From contig JAEXAS010000021.1 in assembly GCA_023458095.1 (NCBI GenBank), positions 88,284 to 152,283 on the forward strand: a stretch of 64,000 nt of DNA, given 5' to 3'. A program made the translations under genes and the position numbers. This document shows, piece by piece, positions 19,001 to 25,970 of the stretch. The DNA comes from Actinomycetes bacterium. GTDB lineage: Bacteria > Actinomycetota > Actinomycetes > Propionibacteriales > Propionibacteriaceae. Position 1 is the first letter of the stretch, and each line of letters begins with the position of its first letter. The notes beneath the pieces were generated by a model that saw nothing but the letters and a program-made list of their open reading frames with translations, searched no databases and was not told the DNA's origin.

Positions 19001-19215
19001 GCTGAGATCAGCGAATCAGCGATGAGGTTGAGGTGGGTTTTGGTCGAACTGGTGAGTGCAAAGGTCACCGTCGAGGTGGACACGAACACCGCGGTGGGAT
19101 CGAAGTCTGCGACCTGCGCGGTGCCGCTGAGATCGATGTCGACGTGGTAGCCCTTGAGGCGAACGACGGCCGATCGGGCGGCGGCTTCATCGCGCGTGAT
19201 GTTGGCTGGATACAT
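16030..19215 (-). CDS. pepN: Aminopeptidase N (M1 family) with a long Pro/Ala/Val C-terminal tail
   Basis: A 1061-residue zinc aminopeptidase, releasing N-terminal residues from peptides. The substrate-anchoring GAMENAG lies at about residues 271-277 and the zinc motif HELAH at 306-310, with the downstream zinc-ligand Glu in LWLNESFAEW. An ERAP1-like helical domain runs to about residue 860, the normal actinobacterial end point. A further 200 residues follow that are absent from ordinary PepN: repeats of the PVEVAAP type and then hexapeptide PVSPAL/PASPVL repeats. No signal peptide is visible at the start (MYPANITRDEAAARS), so the enzyme should be cytoplasmic. The tail is predicted disordered. 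Confidence 0.93.
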   Translation of the reverse strand: MYPANITRDEAAARSAVVRLKGYHVDIDLSGTAQVADFDPTAVFVSTSTVTFALTSSTKTHLNLIADSLISATLDGKPLPANSFVDNKVHFNAKKGEHQLTITALCRFSRTGEGLHRFVDPVDDKVYCYTQFETADARRMYACFEQPDLKGSFELTVLAPAHWTVLSNSPSVQPVAAGPDLARWAFAPTPPISTYITALIAGEFHTVTDHYSGPAGEIPLTLACRASLAEYLDAQRIWDTTKAGFTVFARAFGMALPFSDYAQIFVPEFNAGAMENAGCVTIRDEYLYRSRVTQASYEARDNTILHELAHMWFGDLVTMTWWDDLWLNESFAEWASHYAQAEIRAGGGSGNDPWATFTNGRKNWAYRTDQLPSTHPVAADMVDLEAVELNFDGITYAKGASVLRQLVAFVGTDAFLAGVRSYFTKHAWTNTRLSDLLAALTEASGRDLSHFAEQWLQSAGVNTITAEFDTDEQGVFTRFALRQSAPAQWPTLRQHRLAVGLYDLVEGRLVRTERVEVDVNGELTEIPELVGKARTAVILPNDDDLTYTKIRLDADSLAALITSFATLDSALTRALCWGAAWDMCRDAELTAADYVDLALSGVGIESDLTAVQNVLGQCRTAIDYYAPPKSRADLNARMLAGMARLLKDAEPGSDHQLAFARALASSASGEVAAGVLHAWLYGLEAPEGLALDTDLRWHLVVNLARLGAISENEIAAETERDNTARGAERAAAARAALPIAEAKAMAWRKATAEDTPNETHFQICSAFWQLDQDDVLLPYVGAYRSVVEAISNGTDGWADRSTAIRQHVVGLLFPNTLMNRSQLEQLDAWLTQVKLSDPVTRQVMERRDDAERALRCQEAGALAMEAAEAESGQSAGSAEAVTGGVAAEGAAPVDVAGSSEVVAPVEVAAPVEVVVPEEVAAPVQGFQPVTDQQLPTMVAPEAAITLPPLPGDTVGFAEQSPAATGEPLPAAPTGLPVPPVTPSEPTVEVTTYSADSEAEATIDVPVETNVPALPVSPALPVSPALPASPVLPASPALPSAPSPLASPSTEAPPKSPATPEL
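16111..16182. repeat. Four tandem 18-bp repeats in the pepN tail
   Basis: Four consecutive 18-bp units, starting CGGGCTGGCGGGCAGGAC at 16111, 16129, 16147 and 16165, differ from each other by a few substitutions. Each encodes six residues of the Pro/Ala/Ser tail on the minus strand. Their regular length suggests expansion by slippage or unequal recombination while keeping frame. Confidence 0.7.
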
Positions 19216-19402
19216 AACAGAACCTCACAGGGGTGGGCATGTTTCGTAGGGGCGGAAACATAAGGCAAGCTGAGAGGCTACCGTTCACACAGGTGGGCGC
19301 TCAAGCTTGGCCCTCCTTGTCCAGTGACGAATTGTTGCCGGTATGAAGCCGTTTTGGGCGTGGTGGTCGCGCTGAACCGCCTCGGAGGCGCAAGCTGGAC
19401 TC

Positions 19403-20857
19403 GTGCAGGAGTTGACCACCTCCGAGGTGATTCATTGGGCTGATGCCGAAGTACGCCTGGAGCGCGACGGGTCACTAATGCGCGTGGTGCGTGGGCGTCA
19501 TCTGGTGGTTGAACTCGGCTGGGTGAACGCGGGCACGTCTGAGCCTTCCCTGGTCACCGACGACGAGGTTGAGCATTCCCTGGTCACTGATGCCGGACGC
19601 CTGCTGCAGCGCGCTGCGATCAACGATGGCTGGCGCAATCGCTGGGTGCTGGTGCGTGACCATGACGGCTCGGTGCAGGTCGAGGAGCGCATTCGGCTGC
19701 GTCCGGGACCGGAATACGCGCTGTGGAGTTGGGACAGCGGAGTGAGTGCGACCCTGGTGGTCGCCCCGGCGCATGCTGCCGGACCGGTCTTGGCGTTCCG
19801 GCTGGAGCAGGGCTACCTCGAACTGGCCGACGATCCGCAGGAGTCCAGCGCCTGGGTGGAGTATCTGGTCGCCCCGGTGGGCACAGTGCTGGAGACCGGG
19901 GATCGGATGGTGACGGTGCTGGCCGGGCATTGGTACGCCGCACTGGACGACGTTGAACCCCGGCTGCCCCCGTGGTCGCTGGAGACCCAACTCGACGAGG
20001 GGGTGCCCTGGGTCGCCGATCTGGCCGACTGCGGCATCGAGGTGCCGGCCGATGTGACGATGGACTATGTCGACGGGCAGGTGTCGATCGAGGGTCCGCC
20101 GGGGACGCATCGCATCGCGGTCACGAATGCGCGCGGCCTGAGCCTGATCGATCTGGAGTGGGTGCCCCAATTGGAGGTGGCGCTGCACAAAGTGGTGGAC
20201 GCCGTCCTGGCCCGTCCGGGACCTGCCACGGCCGCCGAAGCCTTCTGCGTGCAGATGGCCGCCGATCGCCATGCGGTGTGGCTGGGCCGCGCCGGCCATG
20301 ACCTGCTGGACGTCGTCGACTGGGAATCGACCGATTCGCTGTTCGCAGCGGCATTCGCCCTGATTCGCGGACGCGCCCTGGGGGAGGGTGCGCTGGTCTC
20401 GGATGCCTTGCGCTGGCTGGCTCGCCGTCCGGTGGGCGTGGGGTATGGGCGGGTGGTGATGGCCGGCTTCTTGGCGTCGGTCAGTGTCGGCTTGGACGCC
20501 CAGTCCCGCTGCCTGGAGATGCTCAGCCGCCCCGCCGTGGGACGCACCGCAGCCCTGGAGAGTTCGCTGCTGCACTACCGCAGCGCCGATTTCGGAGCGG
20601 CCGAACTGGCCGGGGTGGCCAACCGGCTGGGCGGATTGATTCCGGGCGAGCCGCCTTTGATGACCTGGGAGCAGATCGCCGAGTTGGTCGGCCTGTTGGA
20701 GCTGTGTCCGCCGGAGTGGCCGCATGCGTCCCACTACGCCCAGGTGGCCGCGAAGGCTCGCGGGAAGATCCTGTGCGCCTACCTCGATGGAGTGATCGTT
20801 GACGCTGAGCCGCTGGCCTGGTTGCTGCTCACCCCCGAGCTCAGCGCAACAGCCTGA
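19403..20857 (+). CDS. Conserved-looking hypothetical protein, 484 residues
   Basis: I do not recognise a family. The protein is acidic, has no signal peptide or membrane helix, and looks two-part. Residues 1-270 are rich in alternating hydrophobics, Val, Trp and Gly, as in a beta-sandwich; residues 275-484 are Ala/Leu-rich and probably helical. Codon use is like the neighbouring chromosomal genes, which argues for a real protein. The start is a GTG at 19403 with GGAGG about 14 bases upstream, longer than ideal spacing. It is divergent from pepN across 187 bp and is followed 44 bp later by tRNA-Pro. Function unknown. Confidence 0.6.
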   Translation: MQELTTSEVIHWADAEVRLERDGSLMRVVRGRHLVVELGWVNAGTSEPSLVTDDEVEHSLVTDAGRLLQRAAINDGWRNRWVLVRDHDGSVQVEERIRLRPGPEYALWSWDSGVSATLVVAPAHAAGPVLAFRLEQGYLELADDPQESSAWVEYLVAPVGTVLETGDRMVTVLAGHWYAALDDVEPRLPPWSLETQLDEGVPWVADLADCGIEVPADVTMDYVDGQVSIEGPPGTHRIAVTNARGLSLIDLEWVPQLEVALHKVVDAVLARPGPATAAEAFCVQMAADRHAVWLGRAGHDLLDVVDWESTDSLFAAAFALIRGRALGEGALVSDALRWLARRPVGVGYGRVVMAGFLASVSVGLDAQSRCLEMLSRPAVGRTAALESSLLHYRSADFGAAELAGVANRLGGLIPGEPPLMTWEQIAELVGLLELCPPEWPHASHYAQVAAKARGKILCAYLDGVIVDAEPLAWLLLTPELSATA

Positions 20858-20901
20858 GTTGGTGGCCACCGGCTGCGGGCCGTAGACTCTCGGCGGTTAG
20901 C

Positions 20902-20977
20902 CGGGGCGTAGCGTAGTGGCTAGCGCGCCTGCTTTGGGAGCAGGAGATCGCAGGTTCGAGTCCTGTCGCCCCGACCA
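20902..20977 (+). tRNA. tRNA-Pro (anticodon TGG)
   Basis: A complete cloverleaf: acceptor CGGGGCG (20902-20908) pairs with CGCCCCG (20967-20973), followed by discriminator A and an encoded CCA. The anticodon stem CCTGC/GCAGG closes loop TTTGGGA, giving anticodon TGG at 20935-20937, and the T arm contains GGTTCGAGTCC. The DNA to its right is accessory in character, consistent with tRNA-flanking insertion, but no duplicated 3' tRNA end was found nearby. Confidence 0.97.
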
Positions 20978-20981
20978 TTGT

Positions 20982-21024
20982 GATGAGTCGCGACATCGGT
21001 TACAGATGAGTCGCGCCATCGGTG
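20982..21024. repeat. Imperfect direct repeat behind tRNA-Pro
   Basis: GATGAGTCGCGACATCGGT (20982-21000) recurs with one mismatch at 21006-21024, 24 bp apart start to start. It lies between the tRNA and its terminator and would be in the tRNA precursor trailer. Its purpose is unknown; a local duplication is enough to explain it. Confidence 0.6.
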
Positions 21025-21030
21025 TCAGTT

Positions 21031-21059
21031 GGAGCTCGGCCATCGGCCGGGCTCCTTTT
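21031..21059 (+). terminator. Rho-independent terminator of tRNA-Pro
   Basis: GGAGCTCGGCC pairs with GGCCGGGCTCC around an ATC loop (one G-T wobble) and is followed at once by TTTT. It lies 54 bp after the tRNA, a normal spacing. Confidence 0.85.
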
Positions 21060-21211
21060 GCGTGTTTGGCCAGTAGTTGCGGTCGGGGTTGGTGGTGTGG
21101 GTGGCCAAGATTTCGCCGTTGATGCATCAGGCCTCTGCAGTCGAGATATCGAGTCGGTGGGGCCACTTCACTTAGGCTCGGACCGAACAGCCTTGTGGAA
21201 CGGAGCGCTTG

Positions 21212-21799
21212 ATGCGGCAAGAAGGCGTGGTTACGCGGTGGGAAGACGCTCGCGGCTTCGGCTTTGTGACCCCCGCTGCTGGCGGATCGCAGTTCTTCCT
21301 GCACATCAGCGAACTGCCCCAAGGCGCGCCCCGTCCGGTGGTCGGCGACGTTGTGACCTTTCAGCCCGGGCGGGACGGTCAGAACCGGCCGCGCGCATTA
21401 CAGGTGCAATACCGCGCTTCAGAACGCCGAACCTCGATCGAGGGTGGGGTGTGGGCAGCGACCATCGTCGGGGTCGTGTTCTACGCCGTGCTCGGCGTCT
21501 TGACCGTGCTCAGGCTGCTTCCCGGCGCAGCCATCGCGCTCTCGGGGCTGGCGAGCGTGGCGGTGTTCATGCTGTACCGGGCCGACAAGTCCGCCGCGAC
21601 TCGTGGGGCGTGGCGTATCAGCGAATCGACGCTTCACTTGGTGTCGCTGTTGGGCGGCTGGCCTGGTGCGCTCCTCGCTCAGCAGGTGTATCGCCACAAG
21701 ACGCGCAAGCAATCATTTCAGGCGGTGTTCTGGGTAACCGTTGTGGTCAACGGCGCGATGTTGGCATGGCTGACGATCGCCCAGCCAATTCCTATCTGA
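21212..21799 (+). CDS. Cold-shock domain / DUF1294 membrane protein
   Basis: A 195-residue protein. Residues 1-65 form a cold-shock-like OB fold with the RNA-binding segments RGFGFVTP and SQFFLHISEL. A linker leads to a DUF1294 module with about four hydrophobic segments and the family-typical RISESTLHLVSLLGGWPGA followed by RHKTRKQSF. The architecture is known in scattered bacteria; its role is undefined, and a membrane-tethered RNA-binding protein is an inference. The start is the ATG at 21212 with CGGAG six bases upstream; an adjacent TTG at 21209 is also possible. Confidence 0.85.
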   Translation: MRQEGVVTRWEDARGFGFVTPAAGGSQFFLHISELPQGAPRPVVGDVVTFQPGRDGQNRPRALQVQYRASERRTSIEGGVWAATIVGVVFYAVLGVLTVLRLLPGAAIALSGLASVAVFMLYRADKSAATRGAWRISESTLHLVSLLGGWPGALLAQQVYRHKTRKQSFQAVFWVTVVVNGAMLAWLTIAQPIPI

Positions 21800-21846
21800 C
21801 CTGGAGCCTTCCCGGTTCGTCGTGAGCCGCCGCGGGCATGGCCTAC

Positions 21847-21969
21847 CTAGGTGGCGATGATGTCGAGGAGGGATTTCGGTCCGGCGGAGTCATCGGCGTT
21901 GCGGGTGTAGAGGCGGGCGCCGTAAGCGTGGGCGGTGGCGGCGATGGTGGCGCCGCCATTGTTCAGGGC
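21847..21969 (-). pseudogene. Remnant of a PIN-domain (VapC-like) toxin
   Basis: On the minus strand this stretch reads about 40 codons ending in a stop at 21847 and containing ATIAATAHAYGARLYTRN followed by DDSAGPKSLLDI. This matches the last part of VapC-type PIN nucleases (alanine-rich helix, Tyr-Thr-Arg-Asn strand, Asp). An in-frame TGA at 21970-21972 and unrelated upstream sequence show that the catalytic N-terminal half and the antitoxin are gone. It was not recorded as a gene because it has no start. Confidence 0.6.
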
Positions 21970-22128
21970 TCAAGCGAGGTCTACCACGACCCGTCCAACC
22001 ACTGGCCGCAAGCACGAAAGGTGCCATCCCTCCGCACACCGCACATCGCACCAATACGCCCTTGCCGCGCGCCCCTGATCGCTGCACGATGGCGAGGGAG
22101 GCGAAGTCCGCCATCTGAGAGGTGTGCG

Positions 22129-22410
22129 ATGTCCTACCAGGCCTACCTTGATGCGATCGAGCGAAAGACCGGTCGTACGCCCCGGCAACTTCTTGATGAA
22201 GCTGCCGACCGCGGCTACAGTCCGACCACCAAGGCGGCCGAGTTCGTCGCCTGGCTCGCTGAGGAGTACGGCCTCGGGCGTGGCCACGCGATGGCGCTGT
22301 ACGGGGTGCTCAAGAACGGTCCGACCGTCCCGATCAAACACGTGGGCTCGACCGGGGTCCACCGTGACGAGGTCGAGGAACTCCGACTGGACGGCATCGC
22401 GGCCCGCTAG
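22129..22410 (+). CDS. DUF4287-family small protein
   Basis: A 93-residue protein beginning MSYQAYLDAIERKTGRTP, the signature opening of DUF4287, followed by a helix-turn pattern ending in a Gly/His-rich stretch (GLGRGHAMALYGVLKNG). Function is unknown; the family is widespread in soil actinobacteria, sometimes fused to DUF5655. GAGAGG sits six bases before the ATG. A longer frame running back to 21838 has no family similarity and crosses the PIN remnant. It is followed 25 bp later by arr, probably co-transcribed. Confidence 0.85.
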   Translation: MSYQAYLDAIERKTGRTPRQLLDEAADRGYSPTTKAAEFVAWLAEEYGLGRGHAMALYGVLKNGPTVPIKHVGSTGVHRDEVEELRLDGIAAR

Positions 22411-22435
22411 CGACGTCACTGGCGAGGAGACCCCC

Positions 22436-22894
22436 ATGAGCGCCCCCGATACCCACATGCCCGTCACCTATGAGAACTGTTCGGAGGTCGCCGGGCCGTT
22501 CTACCACGGCACGAAATATGCCCTTGAGGTCGGCAGCGAACTGGTGGCGGGCTTCGGCTCGAACTTTCAGCAGGACCGGGTTTCCAACAACATCTACTTC
22601 AGCGCCCTGGTGGAGACCGCGGCCTGGGGCGCCGAACTAGCCACGGCGCTGGCCGGCAGTGCCGAGCGCGGACACATCTATCAGGTTGTGCCCACCGGTC
22701 CGTTCGAGGATGACCCCAATGTCACCAACAAACGGTTCCCCGGAAACCCGACCCAGTCCTACCGAACCAAACAGCCGCTACGGGTGGTCGCTGAGCTCAC
22801 CGATTGGCCAGGCCACGACCCCGAAACGCTCAAGGGCATGCTTGACCACCTTTCCCAACTCCGGGCGCAAGGTCTGGATGTCATCGAGGACTAG
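22436..22894 (+). CDS. arr: Rifampin ADP-ribosyltransferase (Arr family)
   Basis: A 152-residue cytoplasmic enzyme. Arr proteins transfer ADP-ribose from NAD+ to the C23 hydroxyl of rifamycins, inactivating them. The catalytic His, Tyr and Asp are visible: GPFYHGTK (His24), NNIYFSALV (Tyr54) and PFEDDPNVTNKRFPGNPTQS (Asp92 or Asp93). The last segment and the following SYRTKQPLRVV stretch are hallmarks of the family. Length matches the mycobacterial and integron enzymes. GAGGAG precedes the ATG at good spacing. Whether it protects this host or has another ADP-ribosylation target cannot be told from sequence. The 205-bp gap after it shows no gene. Confidence 0.9.
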   Translation: MSAPDTHMPVTYENCSEVAGPFYHGTKYALEVGSELVAGFGSNFQQDRVSNNIYFSALVETAAWGAELATALAGSAERGHIYQVVPTGPFEDDPNVTNKRFPGNPTQSYRTKQPLRVVAELTDWPGHDPETLKGMLDHLSQLRAQGLDVIED

Positions 22895-23099
22895 TGCGCG
22901 CGACGGTCGGAAGGCCGAAGCAATGGGGCCGGCCTGAGCTGTTTTGAGAGGAATCGTGCCAACGCGGCACCAAAAGGCCCGCCGCAGCCCCTTTTTAGCC
23001 GTTCCCGACGCAAATCCTCTCAAGTTCTTGGTGCCGAGGCACCGCAAGGGTGGCGAGCACCCAGCGGTCGCTGTGCGTCTGCCACGCGATCAGAAGCCC

Positions 23100-24155
23100 T
23101 CACACCGCGGCAGTCGACCCGCGCTCAATGACTTGCCCCCGCAGCCAAATCTGCTCGGGGGCCGCTTTCGGGTTCTCCAAGGCCACCATGAGCGCCCGGA
23201 CGGTGGCTGCGGCGATGTCTTCCAGGGGCTGACGCAAGGTGGTGAGCGGGGGAGTGACGTAGCGGGCCAACTCCAAGTCGTCGAAGCCGGTGACCGAGCA
23301 GTCCTCAGGCACACGAAGGCCCGTCTCGGTGAGTGCTCGAATCGCGCCGACGGCCACCGCGTCGCAGGTCGAGACCAGTGCGGTGAAGTCCGCCCCCGAT
23401 TCGGAGAGGTGACGTTTCACCGACTGGTAGCCGTTGGTCATGCTGTAGACGTTCAAGGGCAGCGCCGGCGCCATCAGCAGGCCGGGATCAGGCTCGATGC
23501 CGGCCTCGCGCAGGGCCTTCTCATAGCCGGCCACCCGCAGCGCCCAGACCTGCTGGGCATCGCCGCGCGCACCGTCGGAGACGTAGGCGATGCGACGGTG
23601 GCCCAGCTCGATGAGGCGTTGGGTCAACGTATACGTGCCGCCCAGATCGTCGACCGAAACCGACGAGTGCCCCCAGGCTGAGCGGGCGAAATCGGCAGTC
23701 GTGCAGAAGACCATCGGCACATCCAGCCGGGCCAGCCGCTCGCCGAGCTTGGCGTGGTCCTCGGCCTGCACTCCGTAGCGTCCGAGGAAGATCACCCCGT
23801 CGAACTTTCGATCGTTGACGATTCGGGCCACCGTCTCAGCATGCGCGCTGCCTTCGGCGATGTGGCTGAGCACCAGGCCGTAGCCGCGCTCCTCCAAGGC
23901 CGCCTCCAGCAGTCCATGCAGTTGCAGCAGCAGCGGACTGATCTCGCCTTGAGTGATCACCGCGATCGCATGGGTACTGGAGATCTTGAGGCTGCGCGCA
24001 CTGGTGTTGGGTTCGTAGCCATACTTGCGCGCCGCAGCCAGCACCCGCTCCCGGGTCTCAGGGTTGACGTCGGAGCGGTCGTTCATGGCGCGCGACACCG
24101 TGCTGACCGCGACTCCGCAGATTTCTGCGAGTTGCTTGATCGTGATCTGTGCCAT
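23100..24155 (-). CDS. LacI-family repressor of the alpha-glucoside genes
   Basis: A 351-residue LacI/GalR protein: helix-turn-helix ITIKQLAEICGVAVSTVSRA (residues 4-23), hinge near SARSLKISSTHAIAVI, then the sugar-sensing domain ending with VTPPLTTLRQPLEDIA. It is the last gene of the binding-protein/permease operon, 52 bp after the second permease, which implies autoregulation. Two near-identical palindromes at 27376 and 28193 with the central CG and flanking AA/TT of LacI operators are its probable sites. The inducer is likely an alpha-glucoside. The start is the ATG at 24155; a GTG six codons earlier is possible. Confidence 0.92.
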   Translation of the reverse strand: MAQITIKQLAEICGVAVSTVSRAMNDRSDVNPETRERVLAAARKYGYEPNTSARSLKISSTHAIAVITQGEISPLLLQLHGLLEAALEERGYGLVLSHIAEGSAHAETVARIVNDRKFDGVIFLGRYGVQAEDHAKLGERLARLDVPMVFCTTADFARSAWGHSSVSVDDLGGTYTLTQRLIELGHRRIAYVSDGARGDAQQVWALRVAGYEKALREAGIEPDPGLLMAPALPLNVYSMTNGYQSVKRHLSESGADFTALVSTCDAVAVGAIRALTETGLRVPEDCSVTGFDDLELARYVTPPLTTLRQPLEDIAAATVRALMVALENPKAAPEQIWLRGQVIERGSTAAV

Positions 24156-24207
24156 GAATCGTCTGTCTCTCACCTGATGCGCGCCGCCACTGGGCCGACG
24201 TACTATC

Positions 24208-25041
24208 TCATCCCTTCACAGCGCCCGCGACCACGCCACGAATGATGTGCTTCTGGCTGGTCAGGTAGAAGATGATGACCGGGATCATCGCCAACACCAG
24301 GACGCCCATCATGGCGCCCATATCCACCGCGCCGTAGCCGCCTTTGAGGTACTGAACCGCAATCGGCAACGTCGAGTACTTGGTGCGATCCAAGCTCAAG
24401 TACGGCAGCAGGTAGTCGTTCCACAGCCACATCACTTCCAGGATCGCCACGGTCACCATGCTGGGCTTCATCACCGGCACGATGACGGTGAAGAAGGTAC
24501 GCACCGGTCCGCAGCCGTCGATGAGGGCTGCTTCGTCCAGCTCGACCGGAATGCCCTTCACGAACCCGGTGAAGATGAAAACCGCCAACCCTGCGCCAAA
24601 GCCCAGATAGATGATCCACAACCCCCAGGGGGTGTTCAGGCCGAGCCGATCGGTGATCCACGACAGGGTGAACATCACCATCTGGAAGGGCACGATCAGG
24701 TTCAGCATGAAGGCGGCCAGCAGCATCTTGGCGTAGCGACTGTTCACCCGCACGATCCACCAGGCCGCCATCGAGGTGCACAGCAGAATCAGCGCGGTCG
24801 CCCCCAGAGTGATCACCAATGACCATCCGAAAGCCGGAAAGAAGCCCGACTTGGCGACGCCGCGCAGGTAGTTGTCGAAACCTACGAAGGTCTCCGCGTT
24901 CGGCAGCGAGAACGGATCATCGGAGATGTAAACCTCGCCCTTGAACGAGTTGATGAACACCAAAACGATCGGATAGATGTAGGCCAGCGAGACCAGCGAG
25001 AAGATCACCGTCCATAGCTTCGGCCGCTGAATATCGGTCAT
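24208..25041 (-). CDS. Sugar ABC transporter permease, MalG-like
   Basis: A 277-residue inner-membrane protein with six predicted helices. The coupling EAA loop is ELDEAALIDGCGPVRTFF, followed by VIVPVMKPSMVTVAI, characteristic of the second permease of carbohydrate (CUT1) importers. The ATG at 25041 overlaps the TGA of the first permease (ATGA), so the two are co-translated as a heterodimer. A much longer open frame extending to 25917 is an artefact of the other permease's antiframe. No ATPase gene is nearby. Confidence 0.93.
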   Translation of the reverse strand: MTDIQRPKLWTVIFSLVSLAYIYPIVLVFINSFKGEVYISDDPFSLPNAETFVGFDNYLRGVAKSGFFPAFGWSLVITLGATALILLCTSMAAWWIVRVNSRYAKMLLAAFMLNLIVPFQMVMFTLSWITDRLGLNTPWGLWIIYLGFGAGLAVFIFTGFVKGIPVELDEAALIDGCGPVRTFFTVIVPVMKPSMVTVAILEVMWLWNDYLLPYLSLDRTKYSTLPIAVQYLKGGYGAVDMGAMMGVLVLAMIPVIIFYLTSQKHIIRGVVAGAVKG

Positions 25042-25880
25042 GCGACGGTCTCCCTCAGCCGGGTGTAGCGGTTCTGGACGAAGGCGATCACCGACACGAT
25101 GATCATGAACACCACGGCCTCGGCCTGGCCGACGCCTTCGAAGTTCGTTCGCCCGTAGGCGGTGTTGTAGATATTCAACGCCAGCAACTCCGACAGCCGG
25201 TTGGGTGCGCCATTGGTGAGCGCCAGGTTCTGGTCGAACATCTTGAAGCCATTGGTCAAGGTGAGGAAGGTGCACACCGTGATCGCCGGCATGACCAGCG
25301 GAATGGTGATCCGCCACAGGATTTTGGCGTTGGACGCACCGTCCACGCGGGCGGCCTCGATGACGTCCTCGGGAATCGACTGCAGTCCAGCGATGTAGAT
25401 CACCATCATGTAGCCGATCTGTTGCCAACTCAGCAGCATGACCATGCCCCAGAAGCCGTAGGTCTCCGAATAGGTGATTGAGCGCTGCCACCAGGCCAGG
25501 ACGCCGTTGAGCAGCAGCAGCCACACATAGCCCAGCACGATGCCGCCGATCAGGTTCGGCATGAAGAACACCGAGCGGAACAGGTCGCGGCCCTTGATGG
25601 CCTTGGTGAGCAGATAGGCGATGGCGAAGGCGATCACATTGATCGCGATGGTGGTGATCACTGCGAAGGCGGTGGTGTACCACAGCGAATGCAGGAAGTA
25701 GTCGTCCTCGAGGATCTTGGCGTAGTTGCTGAAGCCGATCCATTTGGCGCTGGTCACCACATGAAAGCGGGTGAACGAGAGATAGATCCCGAACACGAAC
25801 GGGACGACGAAGCCGATCAGAAAGGCGAGAACTGTGGGGCCGGTGAACAGCCAGCCCCATCTGCTCGTGGTCTTGCGCAC
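25038..25880 (-). CDS. Sugar ABC transporter permease, MalF-like
   Basis: A 280-residue membrane protein with six predicted helices, opening with a short basic N terminus before FTGPTVLAFLIGFVVPFVFG. Its EAA loop (IPEDVIEAARVDGASNAKIL) would contact the shared ATPase. It forms the channel with the MalG-like partner, four bases overlapping downstream. The binding-protein gene lies 90 bp upstream, separated by a strong RNA hairpin that probably sets unequal expression of the binding protein and the channel. Confidence 0.93.
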   Translation of the reverse strand: MRKTTSRWGWLFTGPTVLAFLIGFVVPFVFGIYLSFTRFHVVTSAKWIGFSNYAKILEDDYFLHSLWYTTAFAVITTIAINVIAFAIAYLLTKAIKGRDLFRSVFFMPNLIGGIVLGYVWLLLLNGVLAWWQRSITYSETYGFWGMVMLLSWQQIGYMMVIYIAGLQSIPEDVIEAARVDGASNAKILWRITIPLVMPAITVCTFLTLTNGFKMFDQNLALTNGAPNRLSELLALNIYNTAYGRTNFEGVGQAEAVVFMIIVSVIAFVQNRYTRLRETVA

Positions 25881-25906
25881 GGTGACACGTCCTCTGCTGT
25901 TCGGTG

Positions 25907-25947
25907 GGTGGGGTCACCCGACACGCCTGGCGTCGGGTGACCCCACC
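25907..25947 (-). promoter_or_regulatory. Strong intergenic RNA hairpin between binding protein and permease
   Basis: A perfect 16-bp stem (25907-25922 with 25932-25947; core GGGGTCACCCGAC) closes a 9-base loop. It has no T tract on either strand, so it is not a classical terminator. In maltose-type operons such stems protect the upstream mRNA from 3' exonucleases and cause higher levels of the binding protein than of the permeases. Position here is exactly as expected. Confidence 0.7.
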
Positions 25948-25970
25948 GAGGGAGGGTAGGTGAAATCGGC

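Noticed and set aside
17122..19005. Plus-strand frame of 627 codons opposite pepN
   Set aside because: Antisense to a clearly conserved aminopeptidase; no domain or start signal.
21838..22128. N-terminal extension of the DUF4287 protein
   Set aside because: The extension is low complexity and antisense to the PIN remnant; the DUF4287 start motif and ribosome site are at 22129.
20902..23099. Integrative element bounded by tRNA-Pro attachment sites
   Set aside because: No integrase, no second copy of the tRNA 3' end and no relaxase were seen; only the gene content suggests an accessory segment.
24208..25917. Single 569-codon protein covering both sugar permeases
   Set aside because: Only the last 277 codons are a permease; the first part is the first permease read in the wrong frame.
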